A stretch of DNA of 40,070 bases from an uncultured Collinsella sp. (GTDB lineage: Bacteria > Actinomycetota > Coriobacteriia > Coriobacteriales > Coriobacteriaceae): NCBI GenBank assembly GCA_959027945.1, contig CAUFRO010000019.1, forward strand, positions 1 through 40,070. Reading direction: 5' to 3'. The notes below the pieces were generated by a model. That model had not been told where the DNA came from, made no database searches, and was given only the letters and a program-made list of their open reading frames with translations. A program made the translations under genes and the position numbers. Each line of letters opens with the position of its first letter. Position 1 is the first letter of the stretch. Positions 24,334 to 33,283 of the stretch are shown piece by piece.

Positions 24334-24425
24334 GCGTTAATAAAACCCGAAATCGGCAGGTAATCACCGCGAAACAAATGATTGAAAATTGACCAATCAT
24401 GTATATCAGTTGTTTAGAAGCGCGT

Positions 24426-26372
24426 TTAGTTTTCGGATCGGTTGGCCGATGCCTGGGCGCGTTCGGCATTCCATGCAACAAGTGCCTCGTGGACCGCTTT
24501 GGCGACATCAGCCGGAACGCCTCGAACTTCTGCAATCTCCTGCTCGCTTGCTGCGCGTAAACGCTTCATCGAGCCAAAATGGCGCATAATGGCACGTTTT
24601 CTGGTGGGTCCCACGCCCGGAACGTCGTCAAGCACCGAAACCGTCATAGCCTTATCGCGCAACTCGCGGTGGAAGGTAATCGCAAATCGGTGGGATTCAT
24701 CGCGAACCTGCTTGATCAGATAAAGCGAAGCGGAGCCGGTCGGCAGCACGACGGGAGTCTCGTCCCACGGCACGAAAACTTCCTCATCGGCCTTTGCCAA
24801 GCCACAAACTGGTATATCGAGGCCAAGCGCCTCAAGTTGCTTAATTGCAGCGGTCAATTGCGGCTTGCCGCCATCGACAACGAGCAAATCGGGGCGTGAG
24901 CCAAAACGCTCGTCCGCCATGCGCTCGGGAGCATAGCGGCGCCCCAGGACCTCGGACATCGATACGAAGTCGTTCGCCTCGTCCAACTCGGCCTGAATTT
25001 TAAAGCGACGATACTGGCCCTTGTCGGCACGGCCGTTGGTAAATACCACCATCGAAGCGACGGTAAAGGTGCCGTGCAACGTCGAGATGTCGAAACACTC
25101 GATGCGCAACGGCGGCGCAGGCAGCGCCAGCGCACTTTCGAGCTCCAGGAGCGCCTGATTGGTGCGATCGTCAGCATACCCCGTGCGCATCATGTAGCGC
25201 ATGAGGGCATGGCGCGCATTTTTGGAAGCCATATCGAGCAGGCGGTGCTTTTCGCCGCGCTGCGGCCTATGGAGATGGCAAGAGCGTTCGCGCTTGGCCG
25301 CAAGCCACTCCCCCAACGCTTCGGCATCCTCAAGCTCGACAGAGAGATTGATCTCGGCTGGAATATCGGCCGTCTCGTCGTAATAGCGCTTAAGAAAGCC
25401 CGATTGAAGCTCTCCCTCGTCGACATCCAGGCCTTTATCGAGGATGAACTCACAAGTTCGAACCGTTCGGCCCTCGCGAACGACAAAGACACAGGCGGCA
25501 GAGATAGTCTCTTCGCGATAGAAGCCGATGACGTCGATATCGACGCTTGATGGAAAAACGACCTGTTGGCGATCGTCCAGGCCCCTAATGACTTCCAGGC
25601 GACGCTTGACGCGCGCCGCACGCTCAAAATCGAGCGCCTCGGCTGCCTCCGTCATCTCGGACGTGAGCTCGTCGACGACATCCTTGCGATGGCCCGACAA
25701 GAAACGTTCGACACGCTTGACGTTCTTGGCATAGTCGGCAGGCGAAATCGCGCCGACGCATGCGCCCGGCCCGCGCCCGACATGGTAGTCAAAGCAGGGG
25801 CGCCCGTTTTGCGCGCAAATCATATTGACGATGTCTTCTTCGCCCTTATGAGATTCGACGATGCGGCGGCAGCGGCGCCATTCCGCACAGGATGCCGAGC
25901 AAATAGGAATAACCTTGCGTAGCGTATCGATGGTCTCACGCGCCGCGCGGCTATCGGTATAGGGGCCAAAATAGCGCGTTCCCGGTTTATGACGCTCTCG
26001 CGTGTATTTAATAGCCGGAAACAAGTCGCTCTTAGTAATGGCGATAAAGGGATAGCTCTTATCGTCCTTAAGGTCGACGTTGAAGTACGGATGGTACTGG
26101 CCGATCAGATTGCGCTCGAGCACCAATGCCTCGTGCTCGGTCTCCACCACGATATAGTCGAAGCTCGCCACCAGCTGCATCATGAGCGGGATCTTTTGAC
26201 GCTCGTCCTGCAGCGTCACGTATTGACGCATACGGGCACGCAAGTTTTTTGCCTTGCCCACATAGATGACATCGCCCTTGGCATCTTTCCAAAGGTAGCA
26301 GCCGGGTTGCGTGGGAACGCGCGAAACCTGCTCGGCAAGTGTTGGAATGTTGTCGTGACCTGCCACACGCAC
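24426..26372 (-). CDS. uvrC: UvrABC excinuclease subunit C
   Basis: 648-residue nuclease that makes both incisions around a lesion in nucleotide-excision repair. The N-terminal GIY-YIG nuclease (GCYLWKDAKGDVIYVGKAKN) cuts 3'; the UvrB-binding UVR motif is around EAAEALDFERAARVKRRLEV; the RNase H-like domain that cuts 5' has ECFDISTLHG and DLLVVDGGKPQL; the C-terminal helix-hairpin-helix pair includes DDVPGVGPTRKRAI. The start is an apparent GTG that abuts the murJ stop; a second GTG two codons later is equally possible. It is co-transcribed with murJ. Confidence 0.95.
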   Translation of the reverse strand: MRVAGHDNIPTLAEQVSRVPTQPGCYLWKDAKGDVIYVGKAKNLRARMRQYVTLQDERQKIPLMMQLVASFDYIVVETEHEALVLERNLIGQYHPYFNVDLKDDKSYPFIAITKSDLFPAIKYTRERHKPGTRYFGPYTDSRAARETIDTLRKVIPICSASCAEWRRCRRIVESHKGEEDIVNMICAQNGRPCFDYHVGRGPGACVGAISPADYAKNVKRVERFLSGHRKDVVDELTSEMTEAAEALDFERAARVKRRLEVIRGLDDRQQVVFPSSVDIDVIGFYREETISAACVFVVREGRTVRTCEFILDKGLDVDEGELQSGFLKRYYDETADIPAEINLSVELEDAEALGEWLAAKRERSCHLHRPQRGEKHRLLDMASKNARHALMRYMMRTGYADDRTNQALLELESALALPAPPLRIECFDISTLHGTFTVASMVVFTNGRADKGQYRRFKIQAELDEANDFVSMSEVLGRRYAPERMADERFGSRPDLLVVDGGKPQLTAAIKQLEALGLDIPVCGLAKADEEVFVPWDETPVVLPTGSASLYLIKQVRDESHRFAITFHRELRDKAMTVSVLDDVPGVGPTRKRAIMRHFGSMKRLRAASEQEIAEVRGVPADVAKAVHEALVAWNAERAQASANRSEN

Positions 26373-28676
26373 CTACTCGCGACGAAGCAGCGCCGAGACC
26401 TCGGGCATCTTAAAGACAAAGGCAAGGCCAAAAGTCACGGCGAGCGAGACGACGCCTGCAACACAAACGTAGCCCAGGGTAATGAGGATCGAGCCGCCAA
26501 GCAGTCCGACAAAGTGCTCAAGTGCCCACATGACGCCGGCGCCCGCGGCAGCGCCCAAGCCACCGAACAATAGGCCGAAGAAACCGCCGTGCAGGATAGA
26601 CTTGACCTGAAGTCCATGCAGACGACGGCGCAGCCACCACAGTGAGCATCCGACCAAGACCACGTAGTCAACGACGTACGAAAGCGCAATTGCCGGCATA
26701 CCGTAGCCCAGCACCACGCCAAACAGCAGAACCGAACCGGCCTGGCCGATAGCGGAGTACAGGCAATAGCGGCTATAAGGTTTCATATCGAGCAGGGCCG
26801 AGAAGCTCTTCTGCATCAGCACGACCACGCCGTAGAGCGGCAGGGAAAGTGCCAGATAGATAAGGAACTCCGACACCAGCGCCACACCGGATTCATCGAA
26901 CTTGCCGGCGCAGTAGATCATGTTGAGCGGACGGGCGAAGACGATCAGGTACATCGCAAACGGAATCAGGAAGAAGAGCATCTGGGCGACACCGCGCGAA
27001 ATGCCCGTGCGGACGCTGTCGTAATCCTTCTCCTGTGCATCGTGGGAGAGTTCGGTATAGAGTGCCGTCGAAAGCGAGGCAGCGATCAGCGCATAGGGCA
27101 GCGTATACCACAGGCGCGCATATGCGATGACGGAAGGGCCGGTCTCGGGCTGCACCACCAGCGCGGCGGCATTGGTAATGGAAGTCGAGACAAACATGCA
27201 CACCGTGGCGAGCAGCGTCGGGATACCAAGCGCAATCGTCTGTCGCAGCGCGGGGTCCTTAAAGTCGATATGGATATGAGGATGCACGCCATGCTTGCCA
27301 AGCGCGGGAATCTGGCAGGCCATCTGGACAAAGACGCCGAGGGTCGTACCGGCTGCGATCAAGATAATACCGACCTGCTCGCCAAATTGTGCAGACACGG
27401 GAGCAAAGCCCATAAAGCTGGCGATAACGATGACATTGTTGAGAACCGGGGCAAACGTCGACCAGAAGTAGTCGCGATGTGCGTTGAGAACGCCCGAGAA
27501 CACCGAGCCCAAGCCATAAAACAGAATTTGGATAGCAAAGAAGCGGAACATGAACGCAGCGGTATCCATGCTGCCGCCATCGCCCGAAAGGAACGACTGC
27601 GTCCAAATAAAGCCGGGAGCAAACACGGTGCCCAGCAGCGAGATACCGCCCAGCAGCAGAAGCAGAATACCGAGCAGATTGCCGACATACTCGTTCGATG
27701 CCTCGCGGCCCTGCTCGCGCCTCACGCCCATATACACCGGCAAAAACGCCGTAACGAGCATGCCGCCCATCACGAGCTCGTAAAGCATGTTGGGCAGGTT
27801 GTTGGCAACCTGATAGGAGGACGAGAGCAGCGACATGCCGATGGCGGCCGCCATGGCCCACGTGCGGATAAACCCGGTGACGCGCGACACGATGGTCAGC
27901 GCGGTCATGAGGCCAGCAGAACGACCAACCGTGGAGTAGTCCGACGAACCCATATCGTCTACGTCGTCCTGAGAGTCCTCATGAACCTCATCTTGTGGCG
28001 GCAAATTGTCCACGACGGTAAAGGAGCCGGTCATCGCAAAGGGATCGTCAACCAAAACGGCGTCATCAGCAGGTGCGGCGTCATCGCTGTTCGGCATGTT
28101 GTTACCGGATACGGCATCATCATCGAATATGGCATGGTCGCCAAACACCGTGTCAACTTCTTTGGCGGCGACGGTTCGGGCAGAAAACGACAGAGGGTCC
28201 CAGTCATCATCACCGTCGATGGCCACGCCCTCGACGGGATCGGTCGAACCAAGCGGCGACCATTCGTCATCCGAAAGAAGCGGCTCGTCATCATCATGAA
28301 CCGCGGGCTTGGCGGAACGAGCGACAGGAGCGCTCTGCGGCATGCTCTTTCCCTGGGCTGCCATCAAAAACACCGCCGTCTCATCGGGACGCGGCACACG
28401 AGGAGCCTCGGAGGCGACCGGCGTCACGCTGGCGCTCGATTGAGCGGCGGCCAAAAAGACAGCCGTCTCATCGGGACGAGTCGAAGAAAGAACCGTACGG
28501 GGAAGCGCCGTGCCGGCACCGGCGGCACGCAAGTACACGGCCGTCTCGCCCGGGTCAGCGGCAGCGGACCAGGCGTTTCGAATCTCGTTATCGAACGAAG
28601 CAGCCTCGGGCGCGGGCGCCTGAGGAGCCGACCCTTTTGCAAAGTGAGCTCCGCGCTTTGATTCTTCCTGCGGCAT
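26373..28676 (-). CDS. murJ: Lipid II flippase MurJ with a long N-terminal extension
   Basis: 767-residue protein. The MATE-like flippase core begins near residue 253 (GLMTALTIVSRVTGFIRT, ANNLPNMLYELVMGGML) and spans about 14 membrane helices to the C terminus; it flips lipid II for peptidoglycan synthesis. Residues 1-250 form a predicted cytoplasmic, disordered, acidic tail absent from E. coli MurJ. The tail has three copies of a motif, GETAVYLRAA (43-52), DETAVFLAAA (69-78) and DETAVFLMAA (98-107), then DDEWSPL and DDDWDPL. The start ATG is preceded by GAGAGGA and lies 3 bases after the deacylase gene. The tail is in the same frame and codon style as the core, so it looks genuine. Confidence 0.92.
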   Translation of the reverse strand: MPQEESKRGAHFAKGSAPQAPAPEAASFDNEIRNAWSAAADPGETAVYLRAAGAGTALPRTVLSSTRPDETAVFLAAAQSSASVTPVASEAPRVPRPDETAVFLMAAQGKSMPQSAPVARSAKPAVHDDDEPLLSDDEWSPLGSTDPVEGVAIDGDDDWDPLSFSARTVAAKEVDTVFGDHAIFDDDAVSGNNMPNSDDAAPADDAVLVDDPFAMTGSFTVVDNLPPQDEVHEDSQDDVDDMGSSDYSTVGRSAGLMTALTIVSRVTGFIRTWAMAAAIGMSLLSSSYQVANNLPNMLYELVMGGMLVTAFLPVYMGVRREQGREASNEYVGNLLGILLLLLGGISLLGTVFAPGFIWTQSFLSGDGGSMDTAAFMFRFFAIQILFYGLGSVFSGVLNAHRDYFWSTFAPVLNNVIVIASFMGFAPVSAQFGEQVGIILIAAGTTLGVFVQMACQIPALGKHGVHPHIHIDFKDPALRQTIALGIPTLLATVCMFVSTSITNAAALVVQPETGPSVIAYARLWYTLPYALIAASLSTALYTELSHDAQEKDYDSVRTGISRGVAQMLFFLIPFAMYLIVFARPLNMIYCAGKFDESGVALVSEFLIYLALSLPLYGVVVLMQKSFSALLDMKPYSRYCLYSAIGQAGSVLLFGVVLGYGMPAIALSYVVDYVVLVGCSLWWLRRRLHGLQVKSILHGGFFGLLFGGLGAAAGAGVMWALEHFVGLLGGSILITLGYVCVAGVVSLAVTFGLAFVFKMPEVSALLRRE

Positions 28677-28679
28677 CGC

Positions 28680-29180
28680 TCAGTCCTCTCTCGTGATCGG
28701 GGCAACCGTCGCCCCGCAAAATGCAACTAAGTCATCGGGAGCAAGCTCAAGCTGATAGCCGCGCTTGCCACCCGAGATAAAAATGGTATCCCAAAGGACG
28801 CATGTCTCATCGATCAGCGTCCGGAAGCGCTTTTTCATACCGACCGGGCTGCAACCGCCGCGGACATACCCCGTCGCGGCAAGCAAATCTTTGACATGCA
28901 TCATGGTCAGCGACTTTTCGCCTGCGGCGCGCGCGGCGGCCTTGAGGTCGAGCTCGTCGGCAACGGGAATGCAGCACACGACATGGTCGTTGGACGGCGT
29001 CGTGCAGACCAGGGTCTTAAATCCCTGACCGGGCTCCTCGCCAAGCTGCTCGGAAATCGCGACGCCCAGACCTGACGATTCATCGCCATCGTCTTCGTAC
29101 GTATGGAGAACATAGGAGATGCCGGCGCTTTCCAGCTCGCGCATCGCATTGGTTTTTGGCGTCTTAACAGCCTTTGCCAT
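28680..29180 (-). CDS. ybaK: YbaK/EbsC-family Cys-tRNA(Pro) deacylase
   Basis: 166-residue trans-editing enzyme that hydrolyses cysteine wrongly attached to tRNA-Pro. Family marks are DESSGLGVAISEQLG, the catalytic-Lys segment GQGFKTLVC, and GYVRGGCSPVGMKK near the end, followed by LWDTIFISGGKRGYQLELAPDDL (residues about 133-155). I use the ATG giving MAKAVKTPKTN, with AAAGGATG upstream; the 26-residue in-frame extension is Cys/Gly-rich and not family-like. It probably heads the ybaK-murJ-uvrC transcript. Confidence 0.9.
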   Translation of the reverse strand: MAKAVKTPKTNAMRELESAGISYVLHTYEDDGDESSGLGVAISEQLGEEPGQGFKTLVCTTPSNDHVVCCIPVADELDLKAAARAAGEKSLTMMHVKDLLAATGYVRGGCSPVGMKKRFRTLIDETCVLWDTIFISGGKRGYQLELAPDDLVAFCGATVAPITRED

Positions 29181-29262
29181 GGCACATCCTTTCCCTCGCA
29201 GAGCGACGCAAGGATTAAGTATAGGGCCAATTCCGCCGCATATGCCATCTCGACACACAGAA

Positions 29263-29293
29263 GCGCCACCGAATCAGAAGGAATCGGTGGCGC
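29263..29293 (-). terminator. Terminator after uvrA
   Basis: A 10-bp stem, GCGCCACCGA (29263-29272) with TCGGTGGCGC (29284-29293), and an 11-base loop, 20 bases beyond the uvrA stop. The U-tract is weak (CTTCTGTGTG on the minus strand). Confidence 0.65.
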
Positions 29294-29313
29294 GTCGGTA
29301 CTACAACGTCTCT

Positions 29314-32193
29314 TTACTGCGCGTCGAGCTGCGCCTGACGCTCACGGTCACGCTTGAGCAGCGGCGCCAAGAACTTGCCCGTGTAGCTCTGCGAACATGC
29401 CGCGACCTGCTCGGGCGTGCCTGAGACCACGACGGTTCCGCCGCCATTGCCGCCCTCGGGGCCCATATCGATCAGGCGGTCGGCAACCTTGATGACATCA
29501 AGGTTGTGCTCGATCACCAGAACCGTGTTGCCCGCATCGACCAGGCGCTGCAACACGTCGAGCAGCTGGCGAACATCCTCAAAATGAAGGCCGGTTGTGG
29601 GCTCGTCCAAAATATAGAACGTCTTGCCTGTCTGACGACGATGAAGCTCCTTAGCGAGCTTCACGCGCTGTGCCTCGCCGCCCGAAAGCGTCGTAGCGGG
29701 CTGGCCCAAGCTCACGTAGCCCAGACCCACGTCATATAGGGTCTGCAGTTTGCGCTTAATCTGCGGGATATTCCCAAAGAAAGCCAGTGCTTCGGTGACA
29801 CTCATGTCGAGCACGTCCGAGATTGTCTTGCCGCGGTAGGTAACCTCGAGTGTCTCGCGGTTATAACGCTTGCCGCCACATACCTCACAGGGGACATAGA
29901 TATCGGGAAGGAAGTGCATCTCGATCTTGATCTGGCCATCGCCCTTGCACGCCTCGCAGCGACCGCCGCTTACGTTAAAGGAGAAACGTCCCGGCGAGTA
30001 GCCGCGCGCCTTCGACTCCGGCGTGCTTGCAAATAGCGCACGCAGATCATCCCACAGGCCAATATAGGTCGCAGGGTTCGAACGCGGCGTACGACCGATC
30101 GGCGACTGGTCGATATCGATTACCTTATCGATGCACTCGATGCCCTCAATCTTCTTGTACGGCCCCACGGGACGCGTCGAACGATGGATGGCATTCGTAA
30201 GCGCGGGCGCAATCGTATCGGTGACCAGGGAGCTCTTGCCCGATCCCGAAACACCGGTAACGACTGTGAGCGTACCGAACTCAATCTTGGCGGTAACGTT
30301 TTTGAGGTTGTTAGCGCGGGCGCCCGTGATCTTAAGACAGCCGCGGCCGGGCTTGCGGCGCTCATCGGGCACGCGGATCATCCGCTTGCCGGTCAAATAG
30401 GCACCCGTCATGGAATCGGGGCACGCCATGATATCGGCAGGCGTTCCCGCGGCGACCACGTTTCCGCCGTTAACGCCCGCACCGGGACCCATATCGATCA
30501 CGTAGTCGGCAGCGCGAATTGTATCTTCGTCGTGCTCGACGACGATAACGGTATTACCGATATCGCGCAAGCGCTCGAGCGTCTTGATCAGGCGCTCGTT
30601 ATCGCGTTGGTGGAGACCGATCGACGGCTCGTCCAGAATGTACAGAACGCCCATGAGGCCGGCGCCGATCTGCGTTGCCAGGCGAATGCGCTGGGCCTCA
30701 CCGCCGGAAAGCGTCGCCGAGGCGCGATCGAGCGTCAGATAGTCGAGTCCGACATCGACCAGAAAACGCAGGCGCTCCAGGATTTCCTTGACGATGCGCC
30801 CGCCGATAAACTGCTGACGCTCGGTAAGCTCCAGGCCCTCAAAAAACTCGAGCGACTCGCGACACGACAGGCAGCAGACATCGTAAATGGACTTGCCGCC
30901 CACGGTGACGGCAAGCATCTCGGGACGCAGGCGAGCACCGTGACAGCTCGAGCATGGCTCTTCGCGAATGTATTTCTCCAAGCGAGCTCTGGTGTTCTCG
31001 TTCGTCGTCTCGTTGTAGCGCTCGTGCAGGATGTTGCGCACGCCCGAGAACTTAGTGTCCCACTGGCTGCGACGCCCATCGAGCTTTTGATAGTCGACCG
31101 AAATCTTCGTGTCGCCCATGCCATCCAAAAACGCACGACGCACCCGCGGGGGCAGGTCCTCCCATGGCGTATCGGCACTCACCTTAAAGTGTTTGCAGAC
31201 CGCAGCAAAAATCTGCGGATAATAGTTGGAATTGCCGAACAGGCTGCCAAAAACTCCGTCGGCAATCGACTTTGAGGGGTCTTCAATCAGCGCCTCGGCA
31301 TCGACTGTCTTTTTAAAGCCCAGGCCATCGCACTCGGGACATGCACCATAGGGCGCGTTGAACGAGAAATCGCGCGGCTGCAGGTCGTCGATGGAATGCC
31401 CGTGCTCCGGGCACGCCAGTGCCAGCGAATACTCCAGCAGCTCGCCCTCGGTTCCCTCGGGAGCGTCGCGGTCGGGCAGCATGTACACGTTCACGTTACC
31501 GTGCGCCAGTGCCGTCGCCTGCTCAACGGACTCGGCAATGCGACCCAGGGAGTTCTCTCGAATCACGATACGGTCGACCACGACCTCAATGTCGTGTTTG
31601 AACTTCTTGTCCAGGTCGATAGGGTCGTCAAGCGAGCGCACCTCGCCGTCGACGCGCACACGGCTAAAGCCCTCCGCACGCAGGTCCTCAAACAGCTTGG
31701 CATATTCGCCCTTGCGTCCACGAACCACCGGCGCCAACACAAACGCGCGACGGCCCTCCCCCGCCGCCAGCACCTTATCGGCGACCTGATCGGTCGTCTG
31801 GCGCTCAATGACGCGACCGCACTCAGGACAGTGCGGCGTTCCCACGCGAGCAAACAGCAGACGCAGATAGTCGTAAATCTCGGTTACGGTGCCCACCGTC
31901 GAGCGTGGGTTTTTGGACGTTGTCTTCTGATCGATCGACACAGCCGGCGACAGGCCGTCAATCGAGTCCAGATCGGGCTTGTCCATCTGGCCCAAAAACT
32001 GACGCGCATAGCTCGAAAGGCTCTCGACGTAACGGCGCTGGCCCTCGGCATAGATGGTATCGAACGCCAGTGAGCTCTTGCCCGATCCGGAAAGACCGGT
32101 TATGACCACGAGCTGGTCACGCGGAATGGAAACATCGATATCGCGCAGGTTATGCTCGCGCGCGCCGCGAATAACGATAGAAGAATCAGACAT
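29314..32193 (-). CDS. uvrA: UvrABC excinuclease subunit A
   Basis: 959-residue damage-recognition ATPase of nucleotide-excision repair. It has two ABC modules, each with a Walker A (ITGLSGSGKSS near residue 32 and VTGVSGSGKSS in the second half), LSGGEAQR signatures (twice) and DEPSIGLH / DEPTTGLH. Zinc motifs CPECGR, CSSCHG and CEVCGGKRYN are present. The start has AAGGAG 7 bases upstream and the length is typical (about 940-960). It diverges from the mrp operon. Confidence 0.97.
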   Translation of the reverse strand: MSDSSIVIRGAREHNLRDIDVSIPRDQLVVITGLSGSGKSSLAFDTIYAEGQRRYVESLSSYARQFLGQMDKPDLDSIDGLSPAVSIDQKTTSKNPRSTVGTVTEIYDYLRLLFARVGTPHCPECGRVIERQTTDQVADKVLAAGEGRRAFVLAPVVRGRKGEYAKLFEDLRAEGFSRVRVDGEVRSLDDPIDLDKKFKHDIEVVVDRIVIRENSLGRIAESVEQATALAHGNVNVYMLPDRDAPEGTEGELLEYSLALACPEHGHSIDDLQPRDFSFNAPYGACPECDGLGFKKTVDAEALIEDPSKSIADGVFGSLFGNSNYYPQIFAAVCKHFKVSADTPWEDLPPRVRRAFLDGMGDTKISVDYQKLDGRRSQWDTKFSGVRNILHERYNETTNENTRARLEKYIREEPCSSCHGARLRPEMLAVTVGGKSIYDVCCLSCRESLEFFEGLELTERQQFIGGRIVKEILERLRFLVDVGLDYLTLDRASATLSGGEAQRIRLATQIGAGLMGVLYILDEPSIGLHQRDNERLIKTLERLRDIGNTVIVVEHDEDTIRAADYVIDMGPGAGVNGGNVVAAGTPADIMACPDSMTGAYLTGKRMIRVPDERRKPGRGCLKITGARANNLKNVTAKIEFGTLTVVTGVSGSGKSSLVTDTIAPALTNAIHRSTRPVGPYKKIEGIECIDKVIDIDQSPIGRTPRSNPATYIGLWDDLRALFASTPESKARGYSPGRFSFNVSGGRCEACKGDGQIKIEMHFLPDIYVPCEVCGGKRYNRETLEVTYRGKTISDVLDMSVTEALAFFGNIPQIKRKLQTLYDVGLGYVSLGQPATTLSGGEAQRVKLAKELHRRQTGKTFYILDEPTTGLHFEDVRQLLDVLQRLVDAGNTVLVIEHNLDVIKVADRLIDMGPEGGNGGGTVVVSGTPEQVAACSQSYTGKFLAPLLKRDRERQAQLDAQ

Positions 32194-32452
32194 GGAAGCT
32201 CCTTGCCTCCTACAACTTCAAATCACACTGACGATGAGTTTAGCGCACTCGACGCGCACAGATGTTCGTAATACAAGATTCGCAGACCTTTTGCGTTGTC
32301 TGACGCCGCAGGCCGCACGCTCGGTCCGTACTTTCGAATACTGTCGATCGCCTACCACGCATCATAAATGACTCCCGCTCGCAAACGAGGGTACAATGAC
32401 GCTCGTGTCACACCGCGGGGCTCCGGCCCCAACATATACAAAGGAGTCAAAC
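32194..32452. promoter_or_regulatory. Divergent uvrA-mrp regulatory region; putative mrp promoter
   Basis: No gene is seen. For mrp (plus strand), TACAAT (32392-32397) makes a good -10 with ATGACT (32368-32373) as a -35 at 18-base spacing; a leader of about 50 bases leads to AAGGAG (32441-32446) and the ATG. For uvrA only the AAGGAG site is clear. I found no SOS-type box that I could defend. Confidence 0.45.
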
Positions 32453-33283
32453 ATGGGTTGCGAGCACGCACAGGCAGCCGGCGGGCAAACGTCGCCGTCG
32501 CAATTTGAGGAAAATACGCTGTCCGAGGTCAAGCGCGTTATCGCCGTGCTTTCCGGCAAGGGCGGCGTCGGCAAGTCATTCGTCACCGGCGCCATCGCCA
32601 CGGAGCTTTCCCGCCACGGTCACAAGGTCGGCGTCCTCGATGCCGATATTACCGGCCCCTCTATCCCTAAGATGTTCGGTATGAGCGGACGTCACGTCCA
32701 TGCCCTCGGCAACCTTATGCTGCCCGAAATCTCCGAGCACGGCGTCAAGGTTATGAGCTCTAACCTGCTGCTCCAAAACGAAACCGACCCCGTCCTCTGG
32801 CGCGGTCCGGTTATCGCGGGTGCCATCAGGCAGTTCTGGAGCGAAACCTCATGGGGCCCCATCGACTACCTGCTGGTCGACATGCCTCCGGGAACGGGCG
32901 ACGTCGCCCTCACGGTCTTCCAGTCGCTGCCCGTCGATGGCATCGTCATCGTCACGAGCCCGCAGGATCTGGTCTCGATGATTGTCGCCAAGGCGGTCAA
33001 CATGGCCGAGAAGATGAACGTGCCCATTTTGGGAATCGTCGAAAACATGAGCTATATCGAGTGCCCCGATTGCGGCAAGAAGATCGAAGTCTTTGGCAAG
33101 AGCAAGCTCCCCGAGGTCGCCGAGCGTTACAACCTCGAGATCCTAGGGCAGCTTCCCATCAATCCGGCACTCGCCGAGGCTTGCGACAAGGGCGAGGTTG
33201 AGACCGCACTGCCCGACGGTATGCTGCCCCAAGCCGTCTCTGCCGTCGAGGCCATTGCCCCGCACGAGACCGCCGAGGCCTAA
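32453..33283 (+). CDS. mrp: Mrp/ApbC-family P-loop ATPase, Fe-S cluster carrier
   Basis: 276-residue cytoplasmic protein thought to carry and hand over [4Fe-4S] clusters. Deviant Walker A GKGGVGKS, DADITGPSIPKMFG, the Walker B LLVDMPPGTGD and the cluster-binding CPDC near residue 204 are visible. The N terminus is short and lacks both the MIP18 domain of E. coli Mrp and the four-Cys Nbp35 motif; only one Cys (MGCEH) is there. The ATG is supported by AAGGAG. Two flavoprotein genes follow, the first directly after the stop, so it may supply a cluster to a partner, which is inference. Confidence 0.93.
   Translation: MGCEHAQAAGGQTSPSQFEENTLSEVKRVIAVLSGKGGVGKSFVTGAIATELSRHGHKVGVLDADITGPSIPKMFGMSGRHVHALGNLMLPEISEHGVKVMSSNLLLQNETDPVLWRGPVIAGAIRQFWSETSWGPIDYLLVDMPPGTGDVALTVFQSLPVDGIVIVTSPQDLVSMIVAKAVNMAEKMNVPILGIVENMSYIECPDCGKKIEVFGKSKLPEVAERYNLEILGQLPINPALAEACDKGEVETALPDGMLPQAVSAVEAIAPHETAEA

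Larger units (their letters stand above)
24061..24425 (-). promoter_or_regulatory. satA upstream region (365 bases, no gene)
   Basis: The AT-rich spacer between uvrC and satA holds no open frame of note. Going toward satA on the minus strand, it contains an AAACGTTTTA box (24324-24333) overlapping a possible -35 TTGACT (complement of 24320-24325), then the structured element at 24180-24260, then about 120 bases to the satA start. I see no clean -10, so the promoter itself is not resolved. There is no clear terminator after uvrC. Confidence 0.4.

Noticed and set aside
27042..28661. A long plus-strand frame opposite murJ
   Set aside because: It is Arg- and His-rich, without hydrophobic core patterns, and the murJ frame on the other strand is convincing.
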